Origin: Opitutaceae bacterium
GTDB lineage: Bacteria > Verrucomicrobiota > Verrucomicrobiia > Opitutales > Opitutaceae
Assembly (NCBI GenBank): GCA_002713695.1
Contig: PAUB01000023.1
Coordinates: 37,095-101,094 of the forward strand
Direction: 5' to 3'
DNA length: 64,000 bases
Below the pieces are notes generated by a model, which was not told where the DNA came from, did no database searches, and was given only the letters and a program-made list of their open reading frames with translations. Positions within the stretch are counted from its first letter, which is position 1. Every line of letters begins with the position of its first letter. Below, one piece after another: positions 43,456 through 53,053 of the stretch. A program made the translations under genes and the position numbers.

Positions 43456-45327
43456 TCACTGTCGCGCCCACGCCGGGTCCGTGTCGGTCTCGACGACGAG
43501 TGCGATGGTCTCGCCGCCGCTGCCGCCGCCGCCACCTTCCTCGTCGCCTTCGCCCGTAGTTCGGATTTCCGCGAACGGCGCTCCGAGACGATCGCTTTCG
43601 GCGCGCGCGTCGAGCTCTTCGGGGTTCTCCTGCGGACCTTGACGACGGGAAGCCAGCGCCGCCTCGCACACGAGCTCCTCTTCGGTGAGCGAGTGCCAGC
43701 GGTCCGCCGACGGCGCAAGCGGCGGTTGGTGGTCGGTGGAGGTGTCCCGAGCGAAGCACCGCACGAAGCAGCGGGCGGGGATGCTCACGAAGAAGGGGTT
43801 CGCCCGCACGTCCTCCAGGGTGCGCTTGCGACAGAGCCGCACCGGCATGGTTTCCGGGCACTCTCCTTCGAAAGCGAGCATGGAAGGCACGAAGCTCACC
43901 CAGTCGCCTCGCTCGCTGCGCACGTGGGCGGTGAGCGCGTCGTCCACGAGCCGCTCGTCGAAGCGGAGGTCGCCGGGAGCGAGCTCCTGTTCCTGGCCTT
44001 GCTCCTGGTCTCGTCGCGGCGTCGTCGTCAGGCACTCGACGACCGCTCGCTTCAGGCGAGCGTGCTCCGCGAGCGGGTTTTCACCGAGCTGCGGCGCCTG
44101 CTGCAGCTTCAGCAGCAGCACGTTTCGCTGCTCGTGCGTCTCCTCGCACACCCGAGCTCGCTCCGCGTACTCTTCGGAGGAGAGCGTGACGTCGAGCAGC
44201 AGCTCGGCGTTGATGCTGCTGAGCAGCCGGTCGTGGCGCAGTCGGTTGGCGTCGTTTTCGGCGGCGACGGCCGCGCACAGCTCTCGCGCGCCAGGAGGCA
44301 GCCGCAGTGCAGCGACGGGCGTCGGCACTCGTCTGTCCCGCAGCATACGCTGCAGCCGGCCCTCGAGCTCCGATCGCCGCGCTCGTTGGTCGTGGTCCAC
44401 GTAGTGCGCGAGCGCGCGCGCCGCCGCTTTCGGGTGCGTCCACTCGGTGTCCGTGCTCGGGTTCCAGAGCACGTACCGGCGGTCCGTGTCGAGGTACGCG
44501 ACGTACAGGTCGGCCTCGAGCGGAGTCTCGACTTGGAAGTCCGCGCTCAGGACGGCCGCTCTGTCCAGCACGGCGCCGCTGGACAGGAGGGCTCCGCACA
44601 CGTACTCGTCTGGCCTGTCGGCGAGCTCGCACGTGGCCCGGTCTCGCATCCACTTGCTCGGCGGCCGGCCTCCGTTGGCGTCCGCTGCGCGGCGGACGTC
44701 CGGTCTCTGCAGCAGCGGTCGTGCCTCCTCCGCGTCGGGGTCGGCCAGCCACGCGCCGTACTCGTGCACTCGTCGCGCGCTTCTCGCGACGAGCAGCGCG
44801 CGCGAGCCGTCGGCAGCGTGCAGCACGGGCGGTGGCGCGCTGAGCAGCAGGCAGCCGCGCTTGGCGCCGCTGTTGTCGCCGAGCGGGCGGTTCAGCACGG
44901 CTTCTCGGTACGACAGCTCGGCTTCCGGCGTGCGCTCGTACAGAAGGTGCAGCAGGTGCAGGTGCGTGGCGACGTCCGCGGCCGAGCCCGTGTGGTCTTT
45001 CAGCGTGCAGACGCGCCGCACGTTTTCGCGCGCTTCGAGGCCGTGCAGCATGGTGTCGGTACACCCAGGCTCCCGCAGACCGAGGTAAGGGGCGCCTCGC
45101 ACGTACGCCCGCACCTCCGTCGGAAACGGCTGCTCCGTGCGTGTCGTCTGCTGCGGCTCGGTGCCGAGCTCTGCCTGTGACGATGTCTGGACTGGCGGCG
45201 CGTGCACGACGCTGCTCGTGCCGCTCTCGTGGGTGAACCGCACCCGCACACCGTCACCGCCGTCGATTCGCGTGAAGGACGTGGACTTCCACTCCGGCTT
45301 CAGGGTCCACGTGGGTGGCCGCGACAT
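43456..45327 (-). CDS. Unknown 623-residue soluble protein
   Basis: It begins at the ATG at 45327, divergent from the large gene at 45432 with a 104-base spacer. There is no signal peptide or membrane segment. The middle (about 300-470) is strongly helical and rich in Arg, Glu and Ala ('RARRSELEGRLQRMLRDRR', 'CEETHEQRNVLLLKLQQ'); the C-terminal 60 residues are acidic and Gly-rich ('GEGDEEGGGGGSGGE'). Its length and helical core would allow a portal protein, which this module should contain, but no diagnostic motif is visible. It could equally be a tegument protein. Confidence 0.8.
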   Translation of the reverse strand: MSRPPTWTLKPEWKSTSFTRIDGGDGVRVRFTHESGTSSVVHAPPVQTSSQAELGTEPQQTTRTEQPFPTEVRAYVRGAPYLGLREPGCTDTMLHGLEARENVRRVCTLKDHTGSAADVATHLHLLHLLYERTPEAELSYREAVLNRPLGDNSGAKRGCLLLSAPPPVLHAADGSRALLVARSARRVHEYGAWLADPDAEEARPLLQRPDVRRAADANGGRPPSKWMRDRATCELADRPDEYVCGALLSSGAVLDRAAVLSADFQVETPLEADLYVAYLDTDRRYVLWNPSTDTEWTHPKAAARALAHYVDHDQRARRSELEGRLQRMLRDRRVPTPVAALRLPPGARELCAAVAAENDANRLRHDRLLSSINAELLLDVTLSSEEYAERARVCEETHEQRNVLLLKLQQAPQLGENPLAEHARLKRAVVECLTTTPRRDQEQGQEQELAPGDLRFDERLVDDALTAHVRSERGDWVSFVPSMLAFEGECPETMPVRLCRKRTLEDVRANPFFVSIPARCFVRCFARDTSTDHQPPLAPSADRWHSLTEEELVCEAALASRRQGPQENPEELDARAESDRLGAPFAEIRTTGEGDEEGGGGGSGGETIALVVETDTDPAWARQ

Positions 45328-45431
45328 TGCGTGCGGCTCTTCGGGCTCGCTCGCTCGCTCGCTCACGGGGAGCTCGGGTGAATGTGTATATGATTGTGTG
45401 TTTTTTTGTTTAAGCAGCGTGTGCGGTGGTA

Positions 45432-48400
45432 ATGGTTCACATGTCACCGCACACGCGCGTTCCCGAGAGCGCCATGTTGCGGTGGGCGCTCGCCGTGGGT
45501 CCTGTGCCGGTAGCACGTGTGAGGGAGTTTCCCGATCAAGCGTCGGCACCGGACGAGGTGAAGATGCTGGGTCGCATGTACGGCACCCACACGAAGCTGG
45601 TGTGGGTAAAGTGTGCGTACAACAACTCGTTTGTGCCGATCGTTTGTGTGCTGTCCAAGGACGACGAGCACACGTGGCTGCCGTTTCCTTCGCTCGAAAC
45701 GCTGCAGCGTCATCAACAGACCGACACGCAGCTCGTGCGCGTGCTTCGGGCGTTGCCGTTGGTCGGTGGCACCTCCCGAGTCGTTGCTCACCCCGACGAT
45801 TTCAAAAAGGACGACGCGTCGTCGAGCAACACGGCGAACGAGGCTGCTGTGCACGGGCGTTTCCACACGGACAAGGAGCGGATGCGAAACAGGTTCACTC
45901 TGCAGCACACACCACATGGTCTGGTCAGTGCAGACCACCACGGCGGCGTAGCCGAAACGCAGCTGGGGTGCGTGGTGATGAGCGACGTCCACGGCGTCCA
46001 CGGCGACAAACACACTGAGGTGCTGATGGCCAAGGGCACGGTGTGGTTCCAACAACCCCGAGAGCACGAGCGTCTGTGTGTGCTCAACCGCGACAATGTC
46101 CTCGTTGAGCACGTGATCGTCGCGTCGGACGCGACGAAGGAGAGGCACGTGGGTGTCTGCCGGCAGACGTTTGTGGTCGAGGAGATGCACGGGGAGACAC
46201 GCACGCTCCGTGTGCGTACCGGACGCGACATGTTTTCGGCGACGGGGCCAAGCCACAACGAGGATGCCGGCTTGGCGGAAGAGGCGATCCGGAAAGTCTA
46301 CCGACTGACGCGCGACGAGCCTTTGGCCGACGAGAAGGTGTGTCCTGCGCACGAGCAGCGCTTGCTCGACTTGACCGCCTCACTCGGGTGCAACGTCGCC
46401 GAGATCGTGTGGAGGTGGCGGCGAAGCAGGTGCCGGGACCGGGACGTGCTGCTGAAGACGATATGCGACGCCGCTCACCTGCACGCTCTGCGGACGGTGA
46501 ATCTCGCCGCGTGCGTGTGGTGGCCGCGGGAGGACTTGGTTGTGATGACGAAGGACGAGGACGTCTCCGACGAGCTGCGGTGCACCGAAATCAACACCGT
46601 GGTCAGGTACGAGCTGCTGAAGTGGGACGACATGGCTGCCGCCGCCGTCGTACACGTCGACAGCTCCGAGCAGCCGTACGCTCAGTACATGGTCTTCGAT
46701 GACCGTGTGTGGCTGTGGTGCGTGCCACTGGGCAAGTACTTTTCGTTGCACGTCGTGCCGCGGGAGGAGTACGACCAGATGACGGAGTCCGAACCGCTGC
46801 CGATGGACACGACACACGCGAGTGCCGTCCCGGGCGGCGTTTTTAGCTGCACGGTGTCGCTGAAGTCGCTTCTTCCGAAGATGCTACCTTTCACGGCGAG
46901 CGTGACGGGCACGGACGGCACGACGCACTGCCTGATGCGTCACAGGGCGACGGTGTCCAGTGCGCCGCTGCACTGTGTACGAGAGGGTCAATGGTCGTGG
47001 GGGCTGACCTGCCAAGGAGAAGTGCCGGAGGCGCTGTTCACTGACGAGTACAAGGTGCCCAAACACAAGGTGGCCGCGCTCGTCAACCGTGCGTCTTTTT
47101 TCAGGGCCGTCTGTTTGCTGACAGCGGGCGACGTGCAGCGGCTCGCTCACGTCCTGCACGACAACGCGCCGCATCTGAGTACCGGCGTTCGTTTCCCAAA
47201 CACCCATGACGATGTCAAAATCAGCAACCAGACGACATTTTGGGCATGGTCAAACAGCCGCGTCGTGTCGTCGAGCCGGCGGTTCTGTGTGGTGTGCGCT
47301 CACGTGTTGGGTGTGGGGAACCACTCGAGCGACATGATAGGAACTCGCCTCATTGACGCGGTGGTGGCGAAGAGGCCGACGTTTCTGCACCACCAAGAGA
47401 TACACACGATAACGACACGCAACGGGCATGTGTGTGCGGTGAAAAAGCACAGCAACGGGCAAGAGGTGGAGGTGTGGCGGGACCCGGTGTCGCAGAGCTC
47501 CGGGTGCCAGCTTTGTGCGGCGAGGCGGGAGAAGGACAGCCAGCTTCACTTGACACCGCCCTATTTTGAGCACGACGCCCCGGGCGGGAGCATCGCCGAG
47601 ACCATCATGTCCTTGATTCTGAAGCTGTGTTTGCATTCGCAGCATGCCGAGGTGTCCCCGACGTGTGTTGTGGCGAGCAGCGTGCTGCTGAGTGTGCTGA
47701 CGACCTTTTTGACGACGGACGCGCCGTGGATCACGGACGAGTTCTTGGAACACCTCGTCAACAACGTGCTTTTCCCGGAGGACGTCATGCGCGCCGTGTA
47801 CACGGCGCGGGTGGGCACCGCTCCGCGAAAACAGGATGTGGGCCGCGGCTTCCACTTGGAGCAACGGCAGATCATGTGCTTGCCCGCCATGCTGCTGCTG
47901 ACACAGGCGTGCGTCGCGGCCACGTTGCACGCGTACGTCGGCCGGGACGGGCATCGAATCGTCGGTCGGGACGGATGTGTCGCGCACAACATGGCACGGG
48001 CGGCGATGCAGAGCGCGTTCAACACTGTGGTAGTAGGCCCCAACTTGCTCACGGCACTGTACAAAACGAGCAACTTCCTTGGCCAATATCTGCAAGACGT
48101 TACACCCACTCACACGTTGCTGCGAGTGGCACAAATCACAAAGCGGCACGTGTGGTCGATCCTGTGTGACGACGAGGTGCTGCGCGCCCGTCTGCTGTAC
48201 CACATGCTGTACCTGAACTGCATGGGTTCCTGTGTGCTGTTCAATTCACTGGCACCGACGGTGACTTCGTGCGAGGGCGGTCTTCGTGTCTGCGGCATGA
48301 CTTACGCCTATCTGCACGAGAACGTGTTCGGGCCACTGGTCGTGTACGCCGCAAACCACGACATCACGGAGGCCACCACGGGCAACGACGACGGGCCGCT

Positions 48401-51038
48401 GCTCCATCGGCGCGTCGAGAACCAGCCGGTCGTGTCGGTGAGCAAGACTCCTTGTCGATTTTTGACAAAGCCGAACGACGGGAGCGAGACGAAGGGCGAG
48501 TCCGCTCACTACTGCGACGTGCCGAAGCCGCACGCGACTTCTCGGGTGTGGGTGGGTTCTGGCTGCGCGTGCGTCGTGACGGACGGCAGAGTGTCTCACG
48601 ACGAGTGGTGCCCACTGTGCAACGAGCCACTGCTCAGCTGCGAGCACCACGTTTGTTTTTCGGACGAAGTCGGGTGTGCGAAGTGCGGAAGGGTCGTACG
48701 CAGGGTGGGGTCTCCGGTCTTCGCACACACCAGGGAGGAGCGGCTGATGCGTGTGGAGTGCGCGCCTTCGCGTCGCCCCGCTGAGTCGCATGTGGAACTG
48801 GACGACGTGAGTCACTACGTAGTGACAGGGAAGTTGTCTTGCGATCTCGATGCCTCGAGCAACGCCCAGTTTGGGTTACCCGCTGCCCTGACGACCCCTC
48901 CGACGGAGCACGACGTCCCGGATCTGTTATCACGTGTCGCGTGCAACGCGATGGAAGCCGCGACCTACCGATGCCGTGACATGCCTTACGTGCGCAAAAA
49001 CCACACGATGCTGCTTGTTCACCAGATAATGTCAAAGGCAGTGGTGCTCGGAAACACCACTGTGTTTGGCTTGCTGTGCTGGGTGCGGTGGTGCGCGGCC
49101 TTTTGTTCCGGCAGCGAGGTACCCTACGAGCACATGCGAGGCGGGTGCGACAGGCTGTATCCGGAAGACGAGAACTCGTGTGAACGAGCGAGGTGTATGC
49201 TCGAGCGCGTGCGCGCTGACGACGACGAGGGGTGGGTGAACCTCTTCCTGTGTGCGTTCGGTGACCCTGACGAAATAAGGGTCGCGACAGACGTCATGCT
49301 CGCGGCCCAGCGCGCGTGCGTCTTGCACCCGGAGCTCGCCGCACGGGACGCGGCGATGCTGCGTGCCAACGTGTTGCAGGTGTCGCGCTGGGTGACGACC
49401 GTCGTCGAGGGATGCGTGTTCGAGAGCATGTTTTGCGAACGAGCGTTGGTGGTGCAAGACACTGTCGGTGCGAGGACGAATCGGTGGGCGATACACGCCA
49501 ACACGTACCACGTCCGTGTGTTGGCGGAGTTGCAGGATTTTGCTGAGCGCAACAGCGTGCTGAACACGACGGGCGTCGTGGGCACAGCGAGTTTGGAATT
49601 CGTACGCTTCGCCACTTGGCTGATCTGCTGCATGATCGATAAGCGGTACTGTGCAGGTGGGCAACCGGACACGTCGCCGTTGCTGTCGCTGGCGATGGAG
49701 CATCTGCAGTTCGCCATCACTCCGTGTGTGTTGTGTGGCACCGGAAGAGTGTGTTTGACGACAGGAAGTTGCTTAAAGTGTAAGTGTGTGGCGCACACGT
49801 TTGTCGTTCCGTTCGGTGCGTCGGACACCGTCATAAAACTGCTTCCGGGCCAACCAGTGGAGATGGCGACGATGGACGTGCTCCCCGGCCGTGTCACGTG
49901 CAGCGGCGGTCACTGCCAATTCGTCGACGGTGTGCTGCGAGCACTGATTACCGAGCGGTGGCAGGACGACGACGTGCTTCTGCGAGACGTGCTAGCTTGC
50001 CAGGCGGCGAACGCAGCCAACTTGTCTCGTGTGCAAATGGATGAGTGTGCGGTGGTGCAGCACGAGTGCTCGTCTTGGAGAACAGGCTCCGTGTGCGACA
50101 ACAGGCTGCGAGAGCGGCTCATGTGCACCAACAGCTCTTCGCTGTGGCACGTCGCGCACGACTGTCGGGGCTTTCTGGTGCCGCAGCACCAGCTCGCCGT
50201 CTCGAAATCGCACGACCCACGGGGTGCCACGTCGTCCTCCGTACAATACAGCGAGAATATCTGTTCCGTGCCTCTCCTGCGGGAGATGGTGGGTGTTCTG
50301 TTGTTTTTCAACAGGGACGTCGTGTTCCGTCTGGACGGAGCTCCGGAGCAGTGGCGAGCGACTCTGGTGCGGGACGGTGGTGTTTTCTACGAACGACTTT
50401 CGGCGGCTGCCGACCGCGTCACCAAAAGCCTACACGACACCATTCGTGCTCGTCTGGAGCAGAGCACTGCCACGGTGGACACGAGCGTGCTGCACCTGAC
50501 GAGAGACTGTGTCGGCATGTGCCTGCGCGAAGAGGCGAGAGCGATGTACGAACAGTACGTGGATTTTGTAGAGAAGGTGATCGTCGAGTACCAGCAGCAT
50601 GGCGACACCGACACGAAGTACGTGTTTTTCCACTGCGACACGTTTGAGCTGAAGTTGGGCACGCGGCGGTCGTTTCTGATGAACGTGGTTCGCTTGGGGC
50701 ACGTCTGTGTTTCGGCGACGAACAGCACGGTCGCGGTGCGCACCGGGTGGCTGAGGCGAGTGCAGCGAGTCTCGCTCGCCTCGTTGCGAGCCGATTTGTA
50801 CTCGACCGCAGCGCACGGCACGAGAGAGGATATGTATTTTGTGCGCATTGCGCTAAAGGATGCATATTTGACAGCACCAAACATAGAAGCGAGTGTGCGG
50901 TCGGGCAGGTTTCTGTTTACGGGCGTGCCCGATCATTTATTGAATCGGGCGTTTGTTTTGCTGGACAGCGCTAAGATCACACCCGTGTCTGAGTTGTTTG
51001 CACTATGTGGGAATAGCAAGAGACTGAAAACACTGTAA
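45432..51038 (+). CDS. Unknown 1868-residue protein with several zinc-binding Cys clusters
   Basis: It starts at the ATG at 45432. Cys/His clusters that look like zinc ribbons occur near residue 1045-1095 ('EWCPLCNEPLLSCEHHVC', 'VGCAKCGRVVRR') and near 1435-1460 ('PCVLCGTGRVC', 'SCLKCKC'); another pair lies near 615 ('FCVVCAH') and 695 ('CQLCAA'). The rest is soluble, with many Val, Cys and His and no signal or membrane helix. The size recalls the large tegument or transcription-related proteins of herpes-like viruses. RNA-polymerase-type catalytic motifs (NADFDGD) are absent. No function is assigned. Confidence 0.82.
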   Translation: MVHMSPHTRVPESAMLRWALAVGPVPVARVREFPDQASAPDEVKMLGRMYGTHTKLVWVKCAYNNSFVPIVCVLSKDDEHTWLPFPSLETLQRHQQTDTQLVRVLRALPLVGGTSRVVAHPDDFKKDDASSSNTANEAAVHGRFHTDKERMRNRFTLQHTPHGLVSADHHGGVAETQLGCVVMSDVHGVHGDKHTEVLMAKGTVWFQQPREHERLCVLNRDNVLVEHVIVASDATKERHVGVCRQTFVVEEMHGETRTLRVRTGRDMFSATGPSHNEDAGLAEEAIRKVYRLTRDEPLADEKVCPAHEQRLLDLTASLGCNVAEIVWRWRRSRCRDRDVLLKTICDAAHLHALRTVNLAACVWWPREDLVVMTKDEDVSDELRCTEINTVVRYELLKWDDMAAAAVVHVDSSEQPYAQYMVFDDRVWLWCVPLGKYFSLHVVPREEYDQMTESEPLPMDTTHASAVPGGVFSCTVSLKSLLPKMLPFTASVTGTDGTTHCLMRHRATVSSAPLHCVREGQWSWGLTCQGEVPEALFTDEYKVPKHKVAALVNRASFFRAVCLLTAGDVQRLAHVLHDNAPHLSTGVRFPNTHDDVKISNQTTFWAWSNSRVVSSSRRFCVVCAHVLGVGNHSSDMIGTRLIDAVVAKRPTFLHHQEIHTITTRNGHVCAVKKHSNGQEVEVWRDPVSQSSGCQLCAARREKDSQLHLTPPYFEHDAPGGSIAETIMSLILKLCLHSQHAEVSPTCVVASSVLLSVLTTFLTTDAPWITDEFLEHLVNNVLFPEDVMRAVYTARVGTAPRKQDVGRGFHLEQRQIMCLPAMLLLTQACVAATLHAYVGRDGHRIVGRDGCVAHNMARAAMQSAFNTVVVGPNLLTALYKTSNFLGQYLQDVTPTHTLLRVAQITKRHVWSILCDDEVLRARLLYHMLYLNCMGSCVLFNSLAPTVTSCEGGLRVCGMTYAYLHENVFGPLVVYAANHDITEATTGNDDGPLLHRRVENQPVVSVSKTPCRFLTKPNDGSETKGESAHYCDVPKPHATSRVWVGSGCACVVTDGRVSHDEWCPLCNEPLLSCEHHVCFSDEVGCAKCGRVVRRVGSPVFAHTREERLMRVECAPSRRPAESHVELDDVSHYVVTGKLSCDLDASSNAQFGLPAALTTPPTEHDVPDLLSRVACNAMEAATYRCRDMPYVRKNHTMLLVHQIMSKAVVLGNTTVFGLLCWVRWCAAFCSGSEVPYEHMRGGCDRLYPEDENSCERARCMLERVRADDDEGWVNLFLCAFGDPDEIRVATDVMLAAQRACVLHPELAARDAAMLRANVLQVSRWVTTVVEGCVFESMFCERALVVQDTVGARTNRWAIHANTYHVRVLAELQDFAERNSVLNTTGVVGTASLEFVRFATWLICCMIDKRYCAGGQPDTSPLLSLAMEHLQFAITPCVLCGTGRVCLTTGSCLKCKCVAHTFVVPFGASDTVIKLLPGQPVEMATMDVLPGRVTCSGGHCQFVDGVLRALITERWQDDDVLLRDVLACQAANAANLSRVQMDECAVVQHECSSWRTGSVCDNRLRERLMCTNSSSLWHVAHDCRGFLVPQHQLAVSKSHDPRGATSSSVQYSENICSVPLLREMVGVLLFFNRDVVFRLDGAPEQWRATLVRDGGVFYERLSAAADRVTKSLHDTIRARLEQSTATVDTSVLHLTRDCVGMCLREEARAMYEQYVDFVEKVIVEYQQHGDTDTKYVFFHCDTFELKLGTRRSFLMNVVRLGHVCVSATNSTVAVRTGWLRRVQRVSLASLRADLYSTAAHGTREDMYFVRIALKDAYLTAPNIEASVRSGRFLFTGVPDHLLNRAFVLLDSAKITPVSELFALCGNSKRLKTL

Positions 51039-51049
51039 AAATCAGTCAT

Positions 51050-51379
51050 CTACTTCTTGGCTGCCGTGCTTGCCTTCTTTGCACCCTTTTGCTCGTTTGC
51101 AGAGCCAGCAGCAGGTCGCTTCTTGGCTGCTGCCTTCGAAGTCTCTCCCGCATCGTCGTCGGCGGTGGCGTTCTTCTTGTCTTCGGCCAGCTTGGCGCTC
51201 AAGTAGGCGACCCATTTCTTCAAGTCGCCAATGGCAGCACCTCGCATCTTGTGGTTGTCGCTGTTCATGGCGATATCGATGTGCGACTTGCCCATGAAGG
51301 TCAGTCCGATATCATTTTCGGCTGGCTTCGTGAAGAGCTGCTCAGCGAGTTCCTTTCCTGTGAGTCCGGTGGTTGCCAT
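51050..51379 (-). CDS. Small protein with a histone-H1-like basic tail (109 residues)
   Basis: It begins at the ATG at 51379; longer frame versions run into AT-rich leader. Residues 1-75 form a small helical domain ('TGKELAEQLFTKPAEND', 'GDLKKWVAYLSAKLAED'). The last 30 residues are a Lys/Ala/Pro tail ('KAAAKKRPAAGSANEQKGA') like linker-histone or other DNA-condensing tails and would also act as a nuclear signal. A DNA-binding role is plausible but not proven. Its 3' end lies 12 bases from the end of the convergent 1868-residue gene. Confidence 0.72.
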   Translation of the reverse strand: MATTGLTGKELAEQLFTKPAENDIGLTFMGKSHIDIAMNSDNHKMRGAAIGDLKKWVAYLSAKLAEDKKNATADDDAGETSKAAAKKRPAAGSANEQKGAKKASTAAKK

Positions 51380-51507
51380 TTTGCTGCTGTTTGTCGAGAG
51401 CGTGTTGGGGTTTTTTGTTGTGTTCCAGTTATACATTGGGTCGTACTTAAGTGTGGACTCGCTTACGTATTTATTGTGCTCGTATTGCGACATTGAACAT
51501 TGTTTCG

Positions 51508-51771
51508 ATGGAGTTTTTGGACACAAAGCACACTATCGACTTGGAGTTTGTGATAAGAGAAACCCTGAAAGGGGGCTCTTCTTGGAGTTTGTGTGACCAA
51601 AAGTCATCACCAGAGTCCGCAATCGAGCGACTACACGCGCACGGCATGTCGTGCGTCGAGCGGCCTAGACTCCCGCTGACCCAGAACGATCGTTATTGGC
51701 TTCACCGTGCCTTTGATTCAGCACACTGTACACAGAAGCTGCCCAAATCTGCTTGTACGCCTGCAGTTTGA
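51508..51771 (+). CDS. Doubtful small frame (87 residues)
   Basis: An ATG at 51508 opens a frame ('MEFLDTKHTIDLEFVIRETL...') whose last 107 bases are antisense to the 3' end of the 429-residue gene. The first half looks protein-like, but there is no clear promoter and the overlap is long. It may be the chance product of a spacer. Confidence 0.3.
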   Translation: MEFLDTKHTIDLEFVIRETLKGGSSWSLCDQKSSPESAIERLHAHGMSCVERPRLPLTQNDRYWLHRAFDSAHCTQKLPKSACTPAV

Positions 51772-52954
51772 CGGTCTTGTCCTCCTTGAAGAGCCAGTCC
51801 ATGGCGCTGGCGACCGTGTTCTTGTAGGGCAGCGTGGCCTCCACCACGTCGGGGTGCAGGTAGCAGCATCGAATGTAAGTCCAGAGCTCCTCTCTGGACC
51901 ACTTGTCGACCTTTGTCTTCGAGATGCTCTTGAGGAAAAACAGTGCCAAGTCTCGTTGCAGGTCGCCGTGCGTGGTTTCCTCGGACAGCGCGCACAGCGC
52001 CTCGTGCAGGTCGCCGCCCGTCTGCTTGCAGGAAAATCCGGTCAGCAGAAGAGCGAACAGTTGTTGTTGGTTCAGTGACGAGGGTGGGAAGGTCCGAAAC
52101 ACCAAGCGGTCCACGCTGTTCGTGAACTCCTCGGTGCCGTACCGCAGGTTCAGTTTCGCACCGAGGTAGGCCAGGCTGCGGTGCGTCGCCGGCTTGACCA
52201 GGTTGGCCAGGTTTGGTATCAGGTGCTCGGGCGGCCTGGTCGCCGGCGCCGTGTTGGTCGTCTCTGGGGGTGTGGTCGACACGTCTACTGCCGCGAACCC
52301 AGGGTCGAACCCGTGGCGAGAGTTGTGCAGCAGCGCGTTCGTCGTGGGTGTCTTGTCTGGCACGCTGCACACTTCGGCCGACTCGGCTTGCGGATGATCG
52401 TCCACCGCCTGCGCCGCCTCTTCGTCGTCTTCCATCACAACCACCTCCTCCTCCTCCTCCTCCTCCTCGTCATCATCGTCTTCCGCCGGCGGCGCCTCGG
52501 TCTTCTTCCTTTTTTTCGCGTGGCTCGCTTCTGCAGGCGACGTCGTCTTCCACACGTGTGTTGATTCGCAGTACTGACAGTCGGTGTTGGCGCACGCGAT
52601 TTCCTCCGCGACCGTCAAGAGAGTGCTTTTGGTGTGGCCGTACGTGTTCAGGAACTCGGTGGTGAACACGGCACCTTGCTTGAACAGGGCTTTCGTGGTG
52701 CTCTCCCGCAGTTCGTGTATTTTTCCACCCGACAGGAACCCGAGCCGGTTGTTGCTGAGCAAGCGCACGTACGCGTGCAAGTTGTCACACTTCCTCACGG
52801 CGCTCGAGGCGACACGCAGAGCGGGTGTCGGCTCGGAGTCCGGCTTGCGCTGCTTCATGTCCAACATGTTCGCGGGTGTGTCCGCGGGTGGCTTGTCTAC
52901 AAACACGACTTCCTCTTCCATGTTCGGATCGGTGGGTTGTTTTCGTCTCGGCAT
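51665..52954 (-). CDS. Probable nuclear protein with basic and acidic stretches (429 residues)
   Basis: It begins at the ATG at 52954. The N-terminal domain (about 45-125) holds a Cys pair 'NTDCQYCES'. A classical nuclear signal 'AKKRKKTE' near 145 is followed by an acidic run of Asp and Glu ('EDDDDEEEEEEEE') and a disordered linker. The C-terminal half (from about 245) is a helical globular domain ('LNQQQLFALLLTGFSCKQTG'). No family was recognised. A nuclear regulatory or assembly role is inferred from the signals. AT-rich TATA-like sequence lies just upstream near 52990-53020. Confidence 0.78.
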   Translation of the reverse strand: MPRRKQPTDPNMEEEVVFVDKPPADTPANMLDMKQRKPDSEPTPALRVASSAVRKCDNLHAYVRLLSNNRLGFLSGGKIHELRESTTKALFKQGAVFTTEFLNTYGHTKSTLLTVAEEIACANTDCQYCESTHVWKTTSPAEASHAKKRKKTEAPPAEDDDDEEEEEEEEVVVMEDDEEAAQAVDDHPQAESAEVCSVPDKTPTTNALLHNSRHGFDPGFAAVDVSTTPPETTNTAPATRPPEHLIPNLANLVKPATHRSLAYLGAKLNLRYGTEEFTNSVDRLVFRTFPPSSLNQQQLFALLLTGFSCKQTGGDLHEALCALSEETTHGDLQRDLALFFLKSISKTKVDKWSREELWTYIRCCYLHPDVVEATLPYKNTVASAMDWLFKEDKTVKLQAYKQIWAASVYSVLNQRHGEANNDRSGSAGV

Positions 52955-53053
52955 GGAGACGCGTGTCGTGTCGACGACGTCACCCCTTGCTCTATTAAAA
53001 TAGTTTTTTGAATAAAATATTTCAGATTCAGTAAAGTTTAAAAAACAGGCGGT

